Shown: positions 56,388 to 64,000 of the stretch, piece after piece
Numbering within the stretch: the first letter of the stretch is position 1
How the letters are laid out: each line of letters begins with the position of its first letter
From: Rosenbergiella gaditana
GTDB taxonomy: Bacteria > Pseudomonadota > Gammaproteobacteria > Enterobacterales > Enterobacteriaceae
Assembly: GCF_018494065.1 (NCBI RefSeq)
Contig: NZ_JABBFR010000001.1
Location: 1-64,000 of the forward strand
Direction: 5' to 3'
DNA: 64,000 bases
Program-made: the position numbers and the translations under genes
Notes under the pieces: model-generated
Seen by the model: only the letters and a program-made list of their open reading frames with translations
The model's database searches: none
Told to the model about the DNA's origin: nothing

Positions 56388-57647
56388 TTAGCTAAATAGC
56401 TCTGCGCCAATATAACTTCCTTCTTTTGCCGCAGGGGGAACAAAAAATAGCCCACTACCGATATGCGAGATATATTCATTTAGCGCATCGGCTGCACCCA
56501 ATTTTCGTTGGAGTGTTTCGAAATGGGCCGGGTCATTCTGGTAACTGATGAACAGTAAGCCAGCATCGAGTTGCCCATAGTGGTTCAAACCATCGGTATA
56601 ATTATAAGAACGCCGTAAAATCCTCACGCCTTGGTTATTTTCATGTGCGGCTAACCGAATATGAGCGGTTGCGGGTATCACTAATTCGCCCTCGGTATCC
56701 TTTTTATGAAAGTCAGGTGTGTCGAATTCTCGGGTTCCCGATAACGGTGCGCCAGAAAGTTTATGGCGGCCAAACACTTGGTTTTGATCACTGACGCGAT
56801 CAGTATCCCAGTTTTCAATGTTCATCTTAATTTTGCGCACCACTTGGTAGCTTCCTGATTGTTGCCAGGCAGGCCCTTCCTTAATCCAAACGTGCTGATT
56901 AAATTCTGACGCATCGACTAAATTACGGGTACCATCTTTGAAACCAAATAAATTGCGTGGCGTCTCTTGGTCTTTCCCGGCAGAAGCGCGGCCAAAGCCC
57001 ATCACTGTCCAGCGGGTCTGCGCGGCGCCAGTACTTTTCGCGATACGGGCCAACACTCGTATCGCGTGGTAGGCAACTTGCGGATCATCCGCACAGGCTT
57101 GTAAGGAAAGATCGCCGCCACTGAGTTCAGGCTGTAAATTGTCACTCGGTAAGGCGGCAAGTGGCCGTAAATGCGGCGGACACTTTGCGGTAAGGCCGTA
57201 GGTATCGGTAAAAAGCGACGGTCCCATCCCTATAGTCACTGTGAGTGAAGCGGGGTCCAACCCGACTGCCTCTCCCGTATCAGTGCCAACGCTTCCGATC
57301 CTTGAGGGTTCGACGGTTCCCACTGCCGCGCCTTGGACGAGTTGGGCAATCGCTGCGGACCAGCGAGCAAGTAAAATTTGGAGCGCTTGCGCGGTGGGTG
57401 TCGTCATATCAAATGTCATAAACATAATATGGCGTTGGGGCGGTGTCGTAACGCCTGCTTGCCCATGATCGCCATAAAATGGCCATTGATGGGAGAGGTC
57501 AATATTCTCCTTTTCACTAGCCTCTGCAGCAGAAGCGAGCGTCGGGGACAGGGCAGGGAGCGTTAGCGCGCTGGCTAACGACCCTTTTAGCATATTACGA
57601 CGAGAAACGAGGCCGTGGGAAAGAAGTGACTTATCGTGACGATTCAT
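56388..57647 (-). CDS. efeB: Dye-decolorising peroxidase EfeB
   Basis: A 419-residue Tat-exported heme peroxidase of the ferrous-iron uptake system EfeUOB. The signal carries the twin-arginine motif SRRNMLKG (16-23), cleavage expected after LASAAEA. The DyP motif GFKDGTRN and the distal Arg/His-rich RLAAHENNQG are present; GIRILRRSYNY-like VRILRRSYNYTDGL is near the end. It acts in the periplasm. Its start lies three bases after the efeO stop. Confidence 0.95.
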   Translation of the reverse strand: MNRHDKSLLSHGLVSRRNMLKGSLASALTLPALSPTLASAAEASEKENIDLSHQWPFYGDHGQAGVTTPPQRHIMFMTFDMTTPTAQALQILLARWSAAIAQLVQGAAVGTVEPSRIGSVGTDTGEAVGLDPASLTVTIGMGPSLFTDTYGLTAKCPPHLRPLAALPSDNLQPELSGGDLSLQACADDPQVAYHAIRVLARIAKSTGAAQTRWTVMGFGRASAGKDQETPRNLFGFKDGTRNLVDASEFNQHVWIKEGPAWQQSGSYQVVRKIKMNIENWDTDRVSDQNQVFGRHKLSGAPLSGTREFDTPDFHKKDTEGELVIPATAHIRLAAHENNQGVRILRRSYNYTDGLNHYGQLDAGLLFISYQNDPAHFETLQRKLGAADALNEYISHIGSGLFFVPPAAKEGSYIGAELFS

Positions 57648-57650
57648 TAC

Positions 57651-58856
57651 TTAGGCTCCAGCGTGGGTCGCCACTTTTTCCGCGATATGCGAAAGTGGCT
57701 CTTGTAAGGCTTGTATTGCACGACTTAATGTTGCCGCATTTTCCGCTTTTAGCGCGTTGGTGTAAGGGCGATAGCCTCCCAGGCTGTTACTGTCACGATA
57801 TTGGTCGAGCAATTTACGCACTGCGCTAAATTGTTGACTGACCTGCTGGGTTAAGGCCGGGTCGATTTTCGCTAAGCCAGGTTGTAAGTAAGCAAAGGCT
57901 TGCATCGCCCCTTCAACATTCCCTGCAAAGTCGACCAGATCAATATGGCTGTAAGCTTCTTCTTCACCATTGATTTTGGTATTTTGTACTTCTTCAAGTA
58001 GGTCGGCCGCACCGTTGGCTAAATCTTCTGGTTTATAGGTCAGGCCTTTCACTTGTTTGTTTAATTCCGCAACGTGAGTCACTAGGCCTTTGGCGATTTG
58101 TTGCGTCTTCTTGTCAATTTTTCCTTTCTCGAACAGGTCACGCTCAATGGCATGGAAACCGTGCCAGCCCACTGCCGGATCGAGGTTTGAAGCACGCATA
58201 TCAATCAGATAATCTAAGTTACCGGCATTATTAGTCGCTTTGTAGCCGGGTAATAAGAAACCGTCCACGTCAGATTCAATACGTTCGTAGTAAGGGCGAG
58301 CTTGCGCGTAGGCCACTTTTGCTTGTTCAAGCTGGCCCGCATTGATGGCAGTTTGCAGTGTTGCTACCGCGGTGACCATGCCAGCGACGGTACTCTCTAC
58401 ATAGCGACCATAGCCATCTGTTCCTTGTTTGAGAAGGGCGCTGATGCTGTCAGATGATTGCGCACTTCTTTGGCCGCTTACGGTAAAGTTAACCAATTCC
58501 TGAGCCGCACCCGGGCAATAAATTTGATAATGGCCGCCCTCTAAGTTCAGGGTGAATTTTACCGCCGGTAAGCCGGGAGCTAAGTTCTCTTTCTCACCTA
58601 AAATACGATTGTTATTAAGCAGTTCGATCTCCGTAATCGCGGTGGCGGTTTTGTTCACAATATTAAACGTGACGGGGCCAGCATTGACCTTATTGCTATC
58701 GACCAGACATTGGCCACCGTTATCCGCCGTTAAGGTGATGTTAACTTGGGAGACTGCAGGAGTAGAGGCTGCATGGGAGGCACCAGCAGTCAGTAAAAGT
58801 AACGCCAAAGCACTCATTTTCATGGCAGGGTGACATAATAATTGCTGTTTCATCAT
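57651..58856 (-). CDS. efeO: Iron uptake protein EfeO
   Basis: A 401-residue periplasmic protein. A signal peptide (about 1-29, ending SHAAS) is followed by a cupredoxin-like domain (about 35-128, GGQCLVDSNKVNAGPVTFNI, CPGAAQELVNFTVSG) and a C-terminal imelysin/M75 domain with the metal-binding HxxE in HGFHAIERDLF. It would bind iron and pass it to EfeU. Middle gene of efeUOB: 27 bases after efeU. Confidence 0.95.
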   Translation of the reverse strand: MMKQQLLCHPAMKMSALALLLLTAGASHAASTPAVSQVNITLTADNGGQCLVDSNKVNAGPVTFNIVNKTATAITEIELLNNNRILGEKENLAPGLPAVKFTLNLEGGHYQIYCPGAAQELVNFTVSGQRSAQSSDSISALLKQGTDGYGRYVESTVAGMVTAVATLQTAINAGQLEQAKVAYAQARPYYERIESDVDGFLLPGYKATNNAGNLDYLIDMRASNLDPAVGWHGFHAIERDLFEKGKIDKKTQQIAKGLVTHVAELNKQVKGLTYKPEDLANGAADLLEEVQNTKINGEEEAYSHIDLVDFAGNVEGAMQAFAYLQPGLAKIDPALTQQVSQQFSAVRKLLDQYRDSNSLGGYRPYTNALKAENAATLSRAIQALQEPLSHIAEKVATHAGA

Positions 58857-58883
58857 AGTCGTTATCTCATTATAGTTTTAGCG

Positions 58884-60410
58884 TTATGGATTAAACTTTT
58901 TTTTGCTACCGGTACTCAGCACCACTGCACCGAGACTGATTACCACTAATACGATGGGTAATTTCTGTTGCAGGAAATCATAGAGCGTCTCGGTTTCTTG
59001 ATACGAGGCCAACGCTTGCGTTGACTGTTGTTGCCATGCAGAACCGGTCTGCCATGGGCACCCCACGGTACTCGGTGAAAGGGTAACACTGATCAATCGT
59101 GGTGTTTGCAAACCACTGCCACTCAGGGTGAGTAGGCTATTGGCTGTGGCCTCAGCAGCGATGATTTGTCCCTGCTGTAGTGTGAGGGTCACCTGACAAC
59201 TCAGCTGCCATTGACTCTGATAGGGACCAGGATGCTGTTGAGGATGCAGCCCAGGCGGGACCCGATGGTGATACAGCGCGATCACTTGATCAAGGGTGAC
59301 TTGAGACGGGGCGTCAAGCCATTCACTTTTCAGTGTGATATGCCTCTCTTCTACCGTCGCGGTAGCTTGGGTGGCAGTGAAGGGGATAAACCGAGCGGAT
59401 TGTCCAGCAAGGGTTAATTCAAGCCCATCGGCCTTCCGTTCTAAGGTTCCGACAGCGTGTTCTACCGAGTCTTGTCGATTGACTAATGGAATAGACTGCG
59501 ATAAGTCAAAGCTTGGCGGAGAGACGACCTTGGCACAGAATACTGCGCCAGCCAGTGTCGCGAAACTTAAGCCTTGGTATAAACGGCGTGTCACGCGCAG
59601 GCTTGGTTTATAGCGTTCGGGCCAAGCAAACAGTAGAACAAATAGACTGAGGTAGCTGACCCAGCCAATCACCTCTGCACTGCGTGGATCGGCTGGGATA
59701 CCCAGCACACCAGTGACCAGTGCGGCACGAATAGATCCCGCCGGAAGTAACCAGTAGAGATCCAGTACCTTGCGTTGGCCAATTAACAGCCAGCCTGCTT
59801 CATGGGCACTGCGCAGGGCTGAGACCACTAAGCCTGCGGCAACGAAGATTAGGAAAATCCCCGTAATCTTAAAGAAACGCCCTAAATTCAGTCGGATGCC
59901 GCCGCGATAGATACCCCAGCCGATAATAAGCGCTAGCAAAAGGCCGACTACTGCGCCCGCGGCAGCCCAGATCGTCGATTGTGCGGCTGAAAAGGTCGCC
60001 AACATAAAGACGCTGGTTTCAAATCCCTCTTTTAGCACCGCTAAAAAAGCCATTGTAGGCAATGCCCAGCGGCTGGATCGGCCTAAGGCCATGCTTGCCT
60101 CATTCTCCAGCTGATGACGTAGTTGCGGTGCGTGTTGCTGCATCCAGATAATCATGCTGCTGACGAATATGACGGCAATGGTCCCTATTATAGCCTCCAT
60201 CGCTTCTTGCTCTGCTTGCGGTAGGGCTTGTTCAGTCAGACTCAGTCCAACCCCTACTAACAGAGAAAGTAATACGGCACCCGTTACGCCCCACCACATG
60301 GGGGCTAATGGCTGATGATTTTTTCGTAAAAAGGTCGCGATAATACTGACGATTAAAACGGCTTCTAAACCTTCGCGTAACGCGATGACCAAGGTGGCTA
60401 GCACGGTCAC
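58884..60410 (-). CDS. efeU: Ferrous iron permease EfeU with extra C-terminal domain
   Basis: A 508-residue FTR1-family permease; E. coli EfeU has only 276. The first 270 residues are the standard seven-helix permease with the iron motif LREGLEAVL (11-19) and a second copy LKEGFETSVF, where Lys replaces the usual Arg of REGLE. After a further membrane segment (about 282-300) comes a predicted periplasmic domain of about 180 residues with two Cys (LSCQVTL, TVGCPW) and then a C-terminal membrane anchor (IVLVVISLGAVVLS). First gene of the efeUOB operon. I do not recognise the extra domain. Confidence 0.92.
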   Translation of the reverse strand: MTVLATLVIALREGLEAVLIVSIIATFLRKNHQPLAPMWWGVTGAVLLSLLVGVGLSLTEQALPQAEQEAMEAIIGTIAVIFVSSMIIWMQQHAPQLRHQLENEASMALGRSSRWALPTMAFLAVLKEGFETSVFMLATFSAAQSTIWAAAGAVVGLLLALIIGWGIYRGGIRLNLGRFFKITGIFLIFVAAGLVVSALRSAHEAGWLLIGQRKVLDLYWLLPAGSIRAALVTGVLGIPADPRSAEVIGWVSYLSLFVLLFAWPERYKPSLRVTRRLYQGLSFATLAGAVFCAKVVSPPSFDLSQSIPLVNRQDSVEHAVGTLERKADGLELTLAGQSARFIPFTATQATATVEERHITLKSEWLDAPSQVTLDQVIALYHHRVPPGLHPQQHPGPYQSQWQLSCQVTLTLQQGQIIAAEATANSLLTLSGSGLQTPRLISVTLSPSTVGCPWQTGSAWQQQSTQALASYQETETLYDFLQQKLPIVLVVISLGAVVLSTGSKKKFNP

Positions 60411-60740
60411 TATCTCTAAGTAAATTAATGTAAATAGGAATAGTTAGTAATATCATTTCTATTAAGTTCTGTAAAAACATTCTCATCCATTACGAGCGTC
60501 GTTGACGCGTTTTTTCGTATCAGGATATGTCGCGAGATGCTTGCTGACTAAACAGTGATTGTGGGGGAGCGAGAAGTGTCGAAATACGTGGTGAGTTGTA
60601 GGCGGTGATGTTACGTCTTCGCCCTTATCGCTTCCCCTACGATAAGAGCTGCTTTTCAATACCGTTCTTTTTTAACACACCATATCAGTGTCGGCACTGT
60701 ATTGAGAACTTAACAAATACCCCGTAAACCCTCGCTAGCG
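60411..60740. other. Upstream region of efeU, no gene seen
   Basis: Contains the efeU promoter region, which is rich in A+T next to the start codon. No open frame with coding character. A convincing Fur or CpxR site could not be made out by eye. Confidence 0.5.
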
Positions 60741-61220
60741 AAAACAGAAGAAAGGCTCGTAGCGCAGCATGAGCGAGTCGCCAATACGCGATCTGGTTTT
60801 CAGCATACATTTTTCAAGCAAATTATTGACGAAAACCAAGCGGTAATTGTGGAAACGCTAAAATCGGCAAATTTGATGAAAAATCGCCATATTGTTAAAC
60901 GTATAGCCGATACAGTAGGGTCTGGATTTGTAGAGAAGCTCACCTGCAAAACAGAAGCTGCGGGGGGCATTTGGTTAATTTTGATCAGCGGTTTTCTAGC
61001 TTAAAAACATGCCATTGCTGCAGTAACATGATGGCAAGTATGCTGCTAAATGTGCGTGAATGGCCGCGCCATAAATGCCGCGATCAGCATGAGGTAGTAA
61101 GGGTGTGACAGAATTAATGGCGGCAGGAGTTGGCGTCAAAGCCCACTCAGGCTTGCATAAGTCTGGCGCTATGCCAGTTGAGTCTTTGGCGTGGGAAGCA
61201 TTGCCCTTGAAGGCGGTCAG
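60741..61220 (+). pseudogene. Decayed TnpB (IS200/IS605 OrfB) remnant
   Basis: Several frames together resemble the C-terminal half of TnpB. The first, to a stop at 61002, reads RLVAQHERVANTRSGF, then IDENQAVIVETLKSANLMKN (usual VVVEDLNVKGMMKN) and RHIVKRIADTVGSGF. A stretch with LLNVREWPRHKCRDQHE follows (usual LNIREWTCPECGTHHDRD), in which two zinc-finger Cys are altered. The third part, GVGVKAHSGLHKSG, resembles the tail. No start, no terminal signals and no transposase tnpA are seen. The guide-RNA nuclease is surely dead. Confidence 0.72.
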
Positions 61221-61223
61221 CGG

Positions 61224-62015
61224 TCATCCTAAACAGGCAATATATTTCTCACTCGATTGTCTGACAATTTTGTTACCCTCTCGCAGGATATCCTGATCTT
61301 CAAACGCACCATAGATTTTGGAGAAGGTGATGCGCTGCAAGCGATGGTTTATCTGACTAACGCTTTTCGCCGAAAGGGGCAGGTGGTTTGGGTAGCTCCA
61401 CATAAAGGATACCGCATCAGCCCCAGGGGTAATTTGAATAATATCACCCGCCAACAGTATCCCCTCGTCTTTAGACCAGTAGAGGACACTCCCTCCAGTA
61501 AAGTGGCCTCCTAAGCGTAGTAGATGGATATCTTGGGTGAGTTGAAACGTGTCACCTTCCCAAAGAGTGATGGATTTATGATCGCGGTTAATCCACTGCT
61601 GATCACTGCTATGTAGATAGAGGGGAGCGTCAAATTCTTCGGCCCAGTCTTGCATTGTGCTGTAGAAGTGTGGATGAGATAACGCAATTGCTTTAAGTCC
61701 ACCTAATGAATGAATCAGGGCTTTGGTTGCCTCGTCTAAACAGGCAATACAATCCCACAAAATATTCCCTTCTGCAGTGCGAATAAGAAAAGCCCGTTGG
61801 CCTATGGCAAAGCTGGGGACTGTCTGCAAACTAAAAAGGTTTTCCTGATGTTGCTTCCATTTATTGCTGTGGTTGTGCACTAAGGTAGAAAATTCGATCC
61901 ATTTTTGTCCGCTAACCGGTACATATTGACGTTCATCCTCACAGATTTTACAACTTTCTGGATGTTGATCGCCTAGGTTATAGGAGGTACCGCAAGTGTT
62001 GCATAGGGTGATCAT
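61224..62015 (-). CDS. MBL-fold metallo-hydrolase with N-terminal Cys4 motif
   Basis: A 263-residue protein starting MITLCNTCGTSY. The N-terminus has two Cys pairs (CNTC at 5-8, CKIC at about 23-26) that could form a zinc ribbon. The metallo-beta-lactamase fold follows: LIRTAEGNILWDCIACLDEA, then ALSHPHFYSTM (the variant HPHFY in place of HxHxDH), RLGGHFTGGSVLYW and ILLAGDIIQI. The changed motif is usual in one MBL subgroup, but the substrate is unknown. It stands alone between the TnpB remnant and phoH. Confidence 0.82.
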   Translation of the reverse strand: MITLCNTCGTSYNLGDQHPESCKICEDERQYVPVSGQKWIEFSTLVHNHSNKWKQHQENLFSLQTVPSFAIGQRAFLIRTAEGNILWDCIACLDEATKALIHSLGGLKAIALSHPHFYSTMQDWAEEFDAPLYLHSSDQQWINRDHKSITLWEGDTFQLTQDIHLLRLGGHFTGGSVLYWSKDEGILLAGDIIQITPGADAVSFMWSYPNHLPLSAKSVSQINHRLQRITFSKIYGAFEDQDILREGNKIVRQSSEKYIACLG

Positions 62016-62331
62016 AAATTTTTCCAATGAAACCGATGTTCATAATATTCTACTGTTATCAATGTTATGCATTTGTTAAATAGAGCTGCACTTTCAGTGC
62101 GTTACCCTTGTATTACATCAGGTAGAGTAGGGCGATGAACAATAGGCAGTTGGAGTTGATGTATAATTAATCCTTTTAAATCAGATTATTATCAAATTTA
62201 TTTTAATAAATAGACGATAACTATCATCGGGTCGTTGTCTAACAAAGTGAAAACGTTAGCGGGTAATTTTCTATGTGTTTTTGCCAATATTTTTACATTT
62301 TATTATCTTTTCTCCTTATTGCTGACCCTTC

Positions 62332-62350
62332 AATGTCAAAAAAATGTCAT
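62332..62350 (+). promoter_or_regulatory. Pho box upstream of phoH
   Basis: Two copies of TGTCA at 62334 and 62345, exactly 11 bases apart (AATGTCAAAAAAATGTCAT). A -10-like TAAATG follows ten bases later at about 62361, where PhoB-dependent promoters have it. PhoH is a known PhoB target in E. coli. Confidence 0.75.
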
Positions 62351-62690
62351 TTTTAAGTGATAAATGTTGATTTGTTCTATCATTATTAGACATGATGTAT
62401 GAGCAACATCGTTCTATCATAACAACCGTTGGGGGATCGTGAATGAGACGACCTGGGTCAGTGGGTAAACGAATTTCACACTGCACTCTGCTTTTCTCTT
62501 GTCACAGGAAGTTCTCCCGTTTCTTTCATCTCATCGCGATTTATTCGGATGTGTTGTTACATTGCGACAATGTACGTCAACGACTTCTACTCTCAGGCAG
62601 TAAGGCTCATAAGGAAGCTAACCTCTAAAGCGTTCAACTATACGTCGCCATCAGGCAGACGGTAACTGAAACCAACAGTAAGGTGCCATC
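62351..62690. other. Long untranslated leader before phoH
   Basis: If transcription starts near 62370, the phoH leader is about 320 bases. It contains an open frame at 62443-62628 (ATG in the context GGGGGATCGTGAATG) whose product, rich in Arg, Cys and Ser, is not recognised. A second, nearer promoter is also possible. No riboswitch-like structure was recognised. Confidence 0.4.
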
Positions 62691-63479
62691 ATGGGAAGAC
62701 AAAAAGCTGTAGTCAAAGCACGTCGTGAAGCAAAACGGGTTCTTCGTAGTGATGCACGTAGTCATCGTTCACGCGAAGAAGAATCGGTTTCCTCTTTGGT
62801 TCATATGAGTGGTCTTGATGCAATTGGTATGGCGCGTGATGTGCGTGACCGACACCCTATCGTTGCACGTAATGAGTCACAAGCTCATTATTTGCAGGCG
62901 ATAACCGCTAAGTCATTGATTTTTGCTACAGGTGAAGCGGGATGTGGCAAAACTTGGATCAGTACTGCAAAAGCCGCAGAAGCCTTAATTAATAAAGATA
63001 TTGAGCGGATTATTGTGACCCGCCCCGTTTTACAAGCTGATGAAGATTTGGGTTTCCTCCCTGGCGATATTTCTGAAAAATTTGCGCCTTACTTCCGCCC
63101 GGTCTATGACGTATTGGTCAAACGCTTGGGTTCCTCCTTTATGCACTACTGTTTACGACCTGAAATAGCGAAGGTTGAAATCGCGCCCTTTGCCTATATG
63201 CGGGGAAGAACGTTTGAGAATGCCTTCGTTATTCTCGATGAAGCACAGAACGTCACCGCCTCGCAAATGAAAATGTTTTTAACGCGGTTAGGGGAAAACG
63301 TGACGGTAATTGTCAACGGCGATATTACCCAGTGCGACCTTCCAGTAGGTGTCACCTCTGGGCTTGCCGATGCCATGCAGCGTTTTTCTGACGATGAGGT
63401 GGTGGGGGTGGTACGTTTTGGTGCCGAAGACTGTGTTCGCTCAGAACTCTGTCAACGAACACTCCTCGCTTATCAATAG
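62691..63479 (+). CDS. phoH: PhoH, phosphate-starvation-inducible ATPase
   Basis: A 262-residue cytoplasmic P-loop ATPase. It matches E. coli PhoH closely: MGRQKAVVKARREAKRVLR, ESVSSLVHMSGLDAIGMARD, Walker A GEAGCGKT (81-88), TRPVLQADEDLGFLPGDISE, Walker B FVILDEAQNVT, and the end CVRSELCQRTLLAY. Its exact role is not settled; a link to RNA metabolism is suspected. Preceded by a Pho box and followed by a strong terminator. Neighbour of efeUOB as in E. coli. Confidence 0.95.
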   Translation: MGRQKAVVKARREAKRVLRSDARSHRSREEESVSSLVHMSGLDAIGMARDVRDRHPIVARNESQAHYLQAITAKSLIFATGEAGCGKTWISTAKAAEALINKDIERIIVTRPVLQADEDLGFLPGDISEKFAPYFRPVYDVLVKRLGSSFMHYCLRPEIAKVEIAPFAYMRGRTFENAFVILDEAQNVTASQMKMFLTRLGENVTVIVNGDITQCDLPVGVTSGLADAMQRFSDDEVVGVVRFGAEDCVRSELCQRTLLAYQ

Positions 63480-63492
63480 TCTGTCGTGGAAA

Positions 63493-63555
63493 CCGCCCAA
63501 CATTATGGGGTCACTTCACATTATGAGGTCACTTCACATGTTGGGCGGTTTTTTT
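63493..63555 (+). terminator. Terminator after phoH with tandem repeats in the loop
   Basis: CCGCCCAACAT at 63493-63503 pairs exactly with ATGTTGGGCGG at 63538-63548, followed by seven T. The loop holds two 18-base direct repeats differing by one base: CATTATGGGGTCACTTCA (63501-63518) and CATTATGAGGTCACTTCA (63519-63536). Confidence 0.9.
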
Positions 63556-63600
63556 ACTTGTGGCAATCGTAACCAGAGACGTCTTAACAGAGGGAGGCCT

Positions 63601-64000
63601 ATGACAATAGGGATCAGAAGGGCGCGAGTGGAAGAGGCTGAGTTATGTTGGCGTATCCGAAATCTAGCGATAGTCGATCAATGTCAAGTGTGCTACCCCT
63701 TATCAGCTATCACAGCGTGGACACCAGAAACTATGCCGGTAGGTTATCGACAGGCGATTCTCGAACATCCGTTTTACGTAGCAGAAGACCGGCAAGGCCA
63801 GCTTTTGGCGACCGGGTATCTCGACAGTGAGACTCACCGTGTTGAAGCCATATTTACCTTACCGGAAGCCATGCGACAGGGCTTAGCTTCGCGTGTTATG
63901 GCCAGAATCAAGCAAGAGGCGAGAGAACAGGGTTTGAGCGTTATCGCGCTCTCTTCTACACCGAATGCTCAGGGATTTTATGAGAAACAAGGATTTATAC
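63601..64000 (+). CDS. GNAT-family N-acetyltransferase, partial (cut by window edge)
   Basis: The first 133 codons of a GNAT acetyltransferase: IGIRRARVEEAELCWRIRNL at the start, YVAEDRQGQLLATGYLDSET, VEAIFTLPEAMRQGLASRVM (the acetyl-CoA-binding loop, here RQGLAS) and ALSSTPNAQGFYEKQGFI. Such proteins acetylate amines using acetyl-CoA; the substrate is not known. SD GAGGGAGG is seven bases before the ATG. The end lies beyond the window. Confidence 0.88.
   Translation, partial: MTIGIRRARVEEAELCWRIRNLAIVDQCQVCYPLSAITAWTPETMPVGYRQAILEHPFYVAEDRQGQLLATGYLDSETHRVEAIFTLPEAMRQGLASRVMARIKQEAREQGLSVIALSSTPNAQGFYEKQGFI

Noticed and set aside
60411..60480. Possible Fur box upstream of efeU (TGATATTACTAACTA)
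   Set aside because: Only about 9 of 14 informative positions fit the 7-1-7 Fur pattern; too weak by eye in a sequence this rich in A+T.
62443..62628. 61-codon frame in the phoH leader
   Set aside because: Plausible ATG context but unusual composition and no known family; mentioned only as part of the leader.

Overview
The window comes from a gammaproteobacterium of the order Enterobacterales. Gene order matches E. coli in several blocks: nac / tRNA-Asn / amn / yeeO / shiA, yedI next to fliR, yedD next to fliT, and putA-putP-efeUOB-phoH. A member of the Erwiniaceae is my best guess, but that is inference from gene content and style only.

Bases 1-12,900 are an accessory region. At the left edge lies part of an IS3-family element. 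Next is a block that looks clearly richer in G+C than the rest (about 1.1-9.2 kb): a giant Lhr-type helicase, a TfoX-like protein, YjbR/MmcQ-fold proteins, an HSL-type esterase, an AraC-type regulator and an NTF2/SnoaL-like protein. It ends in decayed genes: a possible conjugation-type ATPase, the tail of an SMC-like ATPase, and a P4-type integrase with two frameshifts and a stop. The integrase sits just downstream of a tRNA-Asn gene. This is the usual anatomy of an island inserted at tRNA-Asn; its far end is outside the window.

Bases 12,900-29,300 are mostly core. There are two identical tRNA-Asn genes 11.6 kb apart. Between them are a 92-residue Nac fragment behind a sigma-54/NtrC-type promoter, a purine permease with a PurR-like box, AMP nucleosidase, a YeeO-type MATE pump, a c-di-GMP phosphodiesterase, an aldonolactone oxidase/GT8 glycosyltransferase pair, an IS1 element with an adjoining IS1 scrap, and a Phd-type antitoxin with a truncated toxin. 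After the second tRNA come an EamA exporter, an unknown membrane protein, ShiA, a small unknown protein and YedI.

Bases 29,700-50,500 carry flagellar genes: fliFGHIJKLMNOPQR leftward, fliE divergent, then fliDST leftward and fliC-fliA rightward. Three sigma-28-type promoters are visible. A 6-kb insert between fliE and fliT holds yfdC, a 59-residue unknown gene, a YoaK-like 32-residue membrane protein, ggt, leuE, a small soluble protein and yedD. The flagellin is very short, and no fliZ follows fliA.

Bases 50,500-64,000 hold putA and putP, divergent around repeats of the PutA operator hexamer; the efeUOB ferrous-iron uptake operon with an unusually long EfeU; a decayed TnpB gene; an MBL-fold hydrolase; phoH behind a Pho-box-like repeat; and the start of a GNAT acetyltransferase cut by the window edge.
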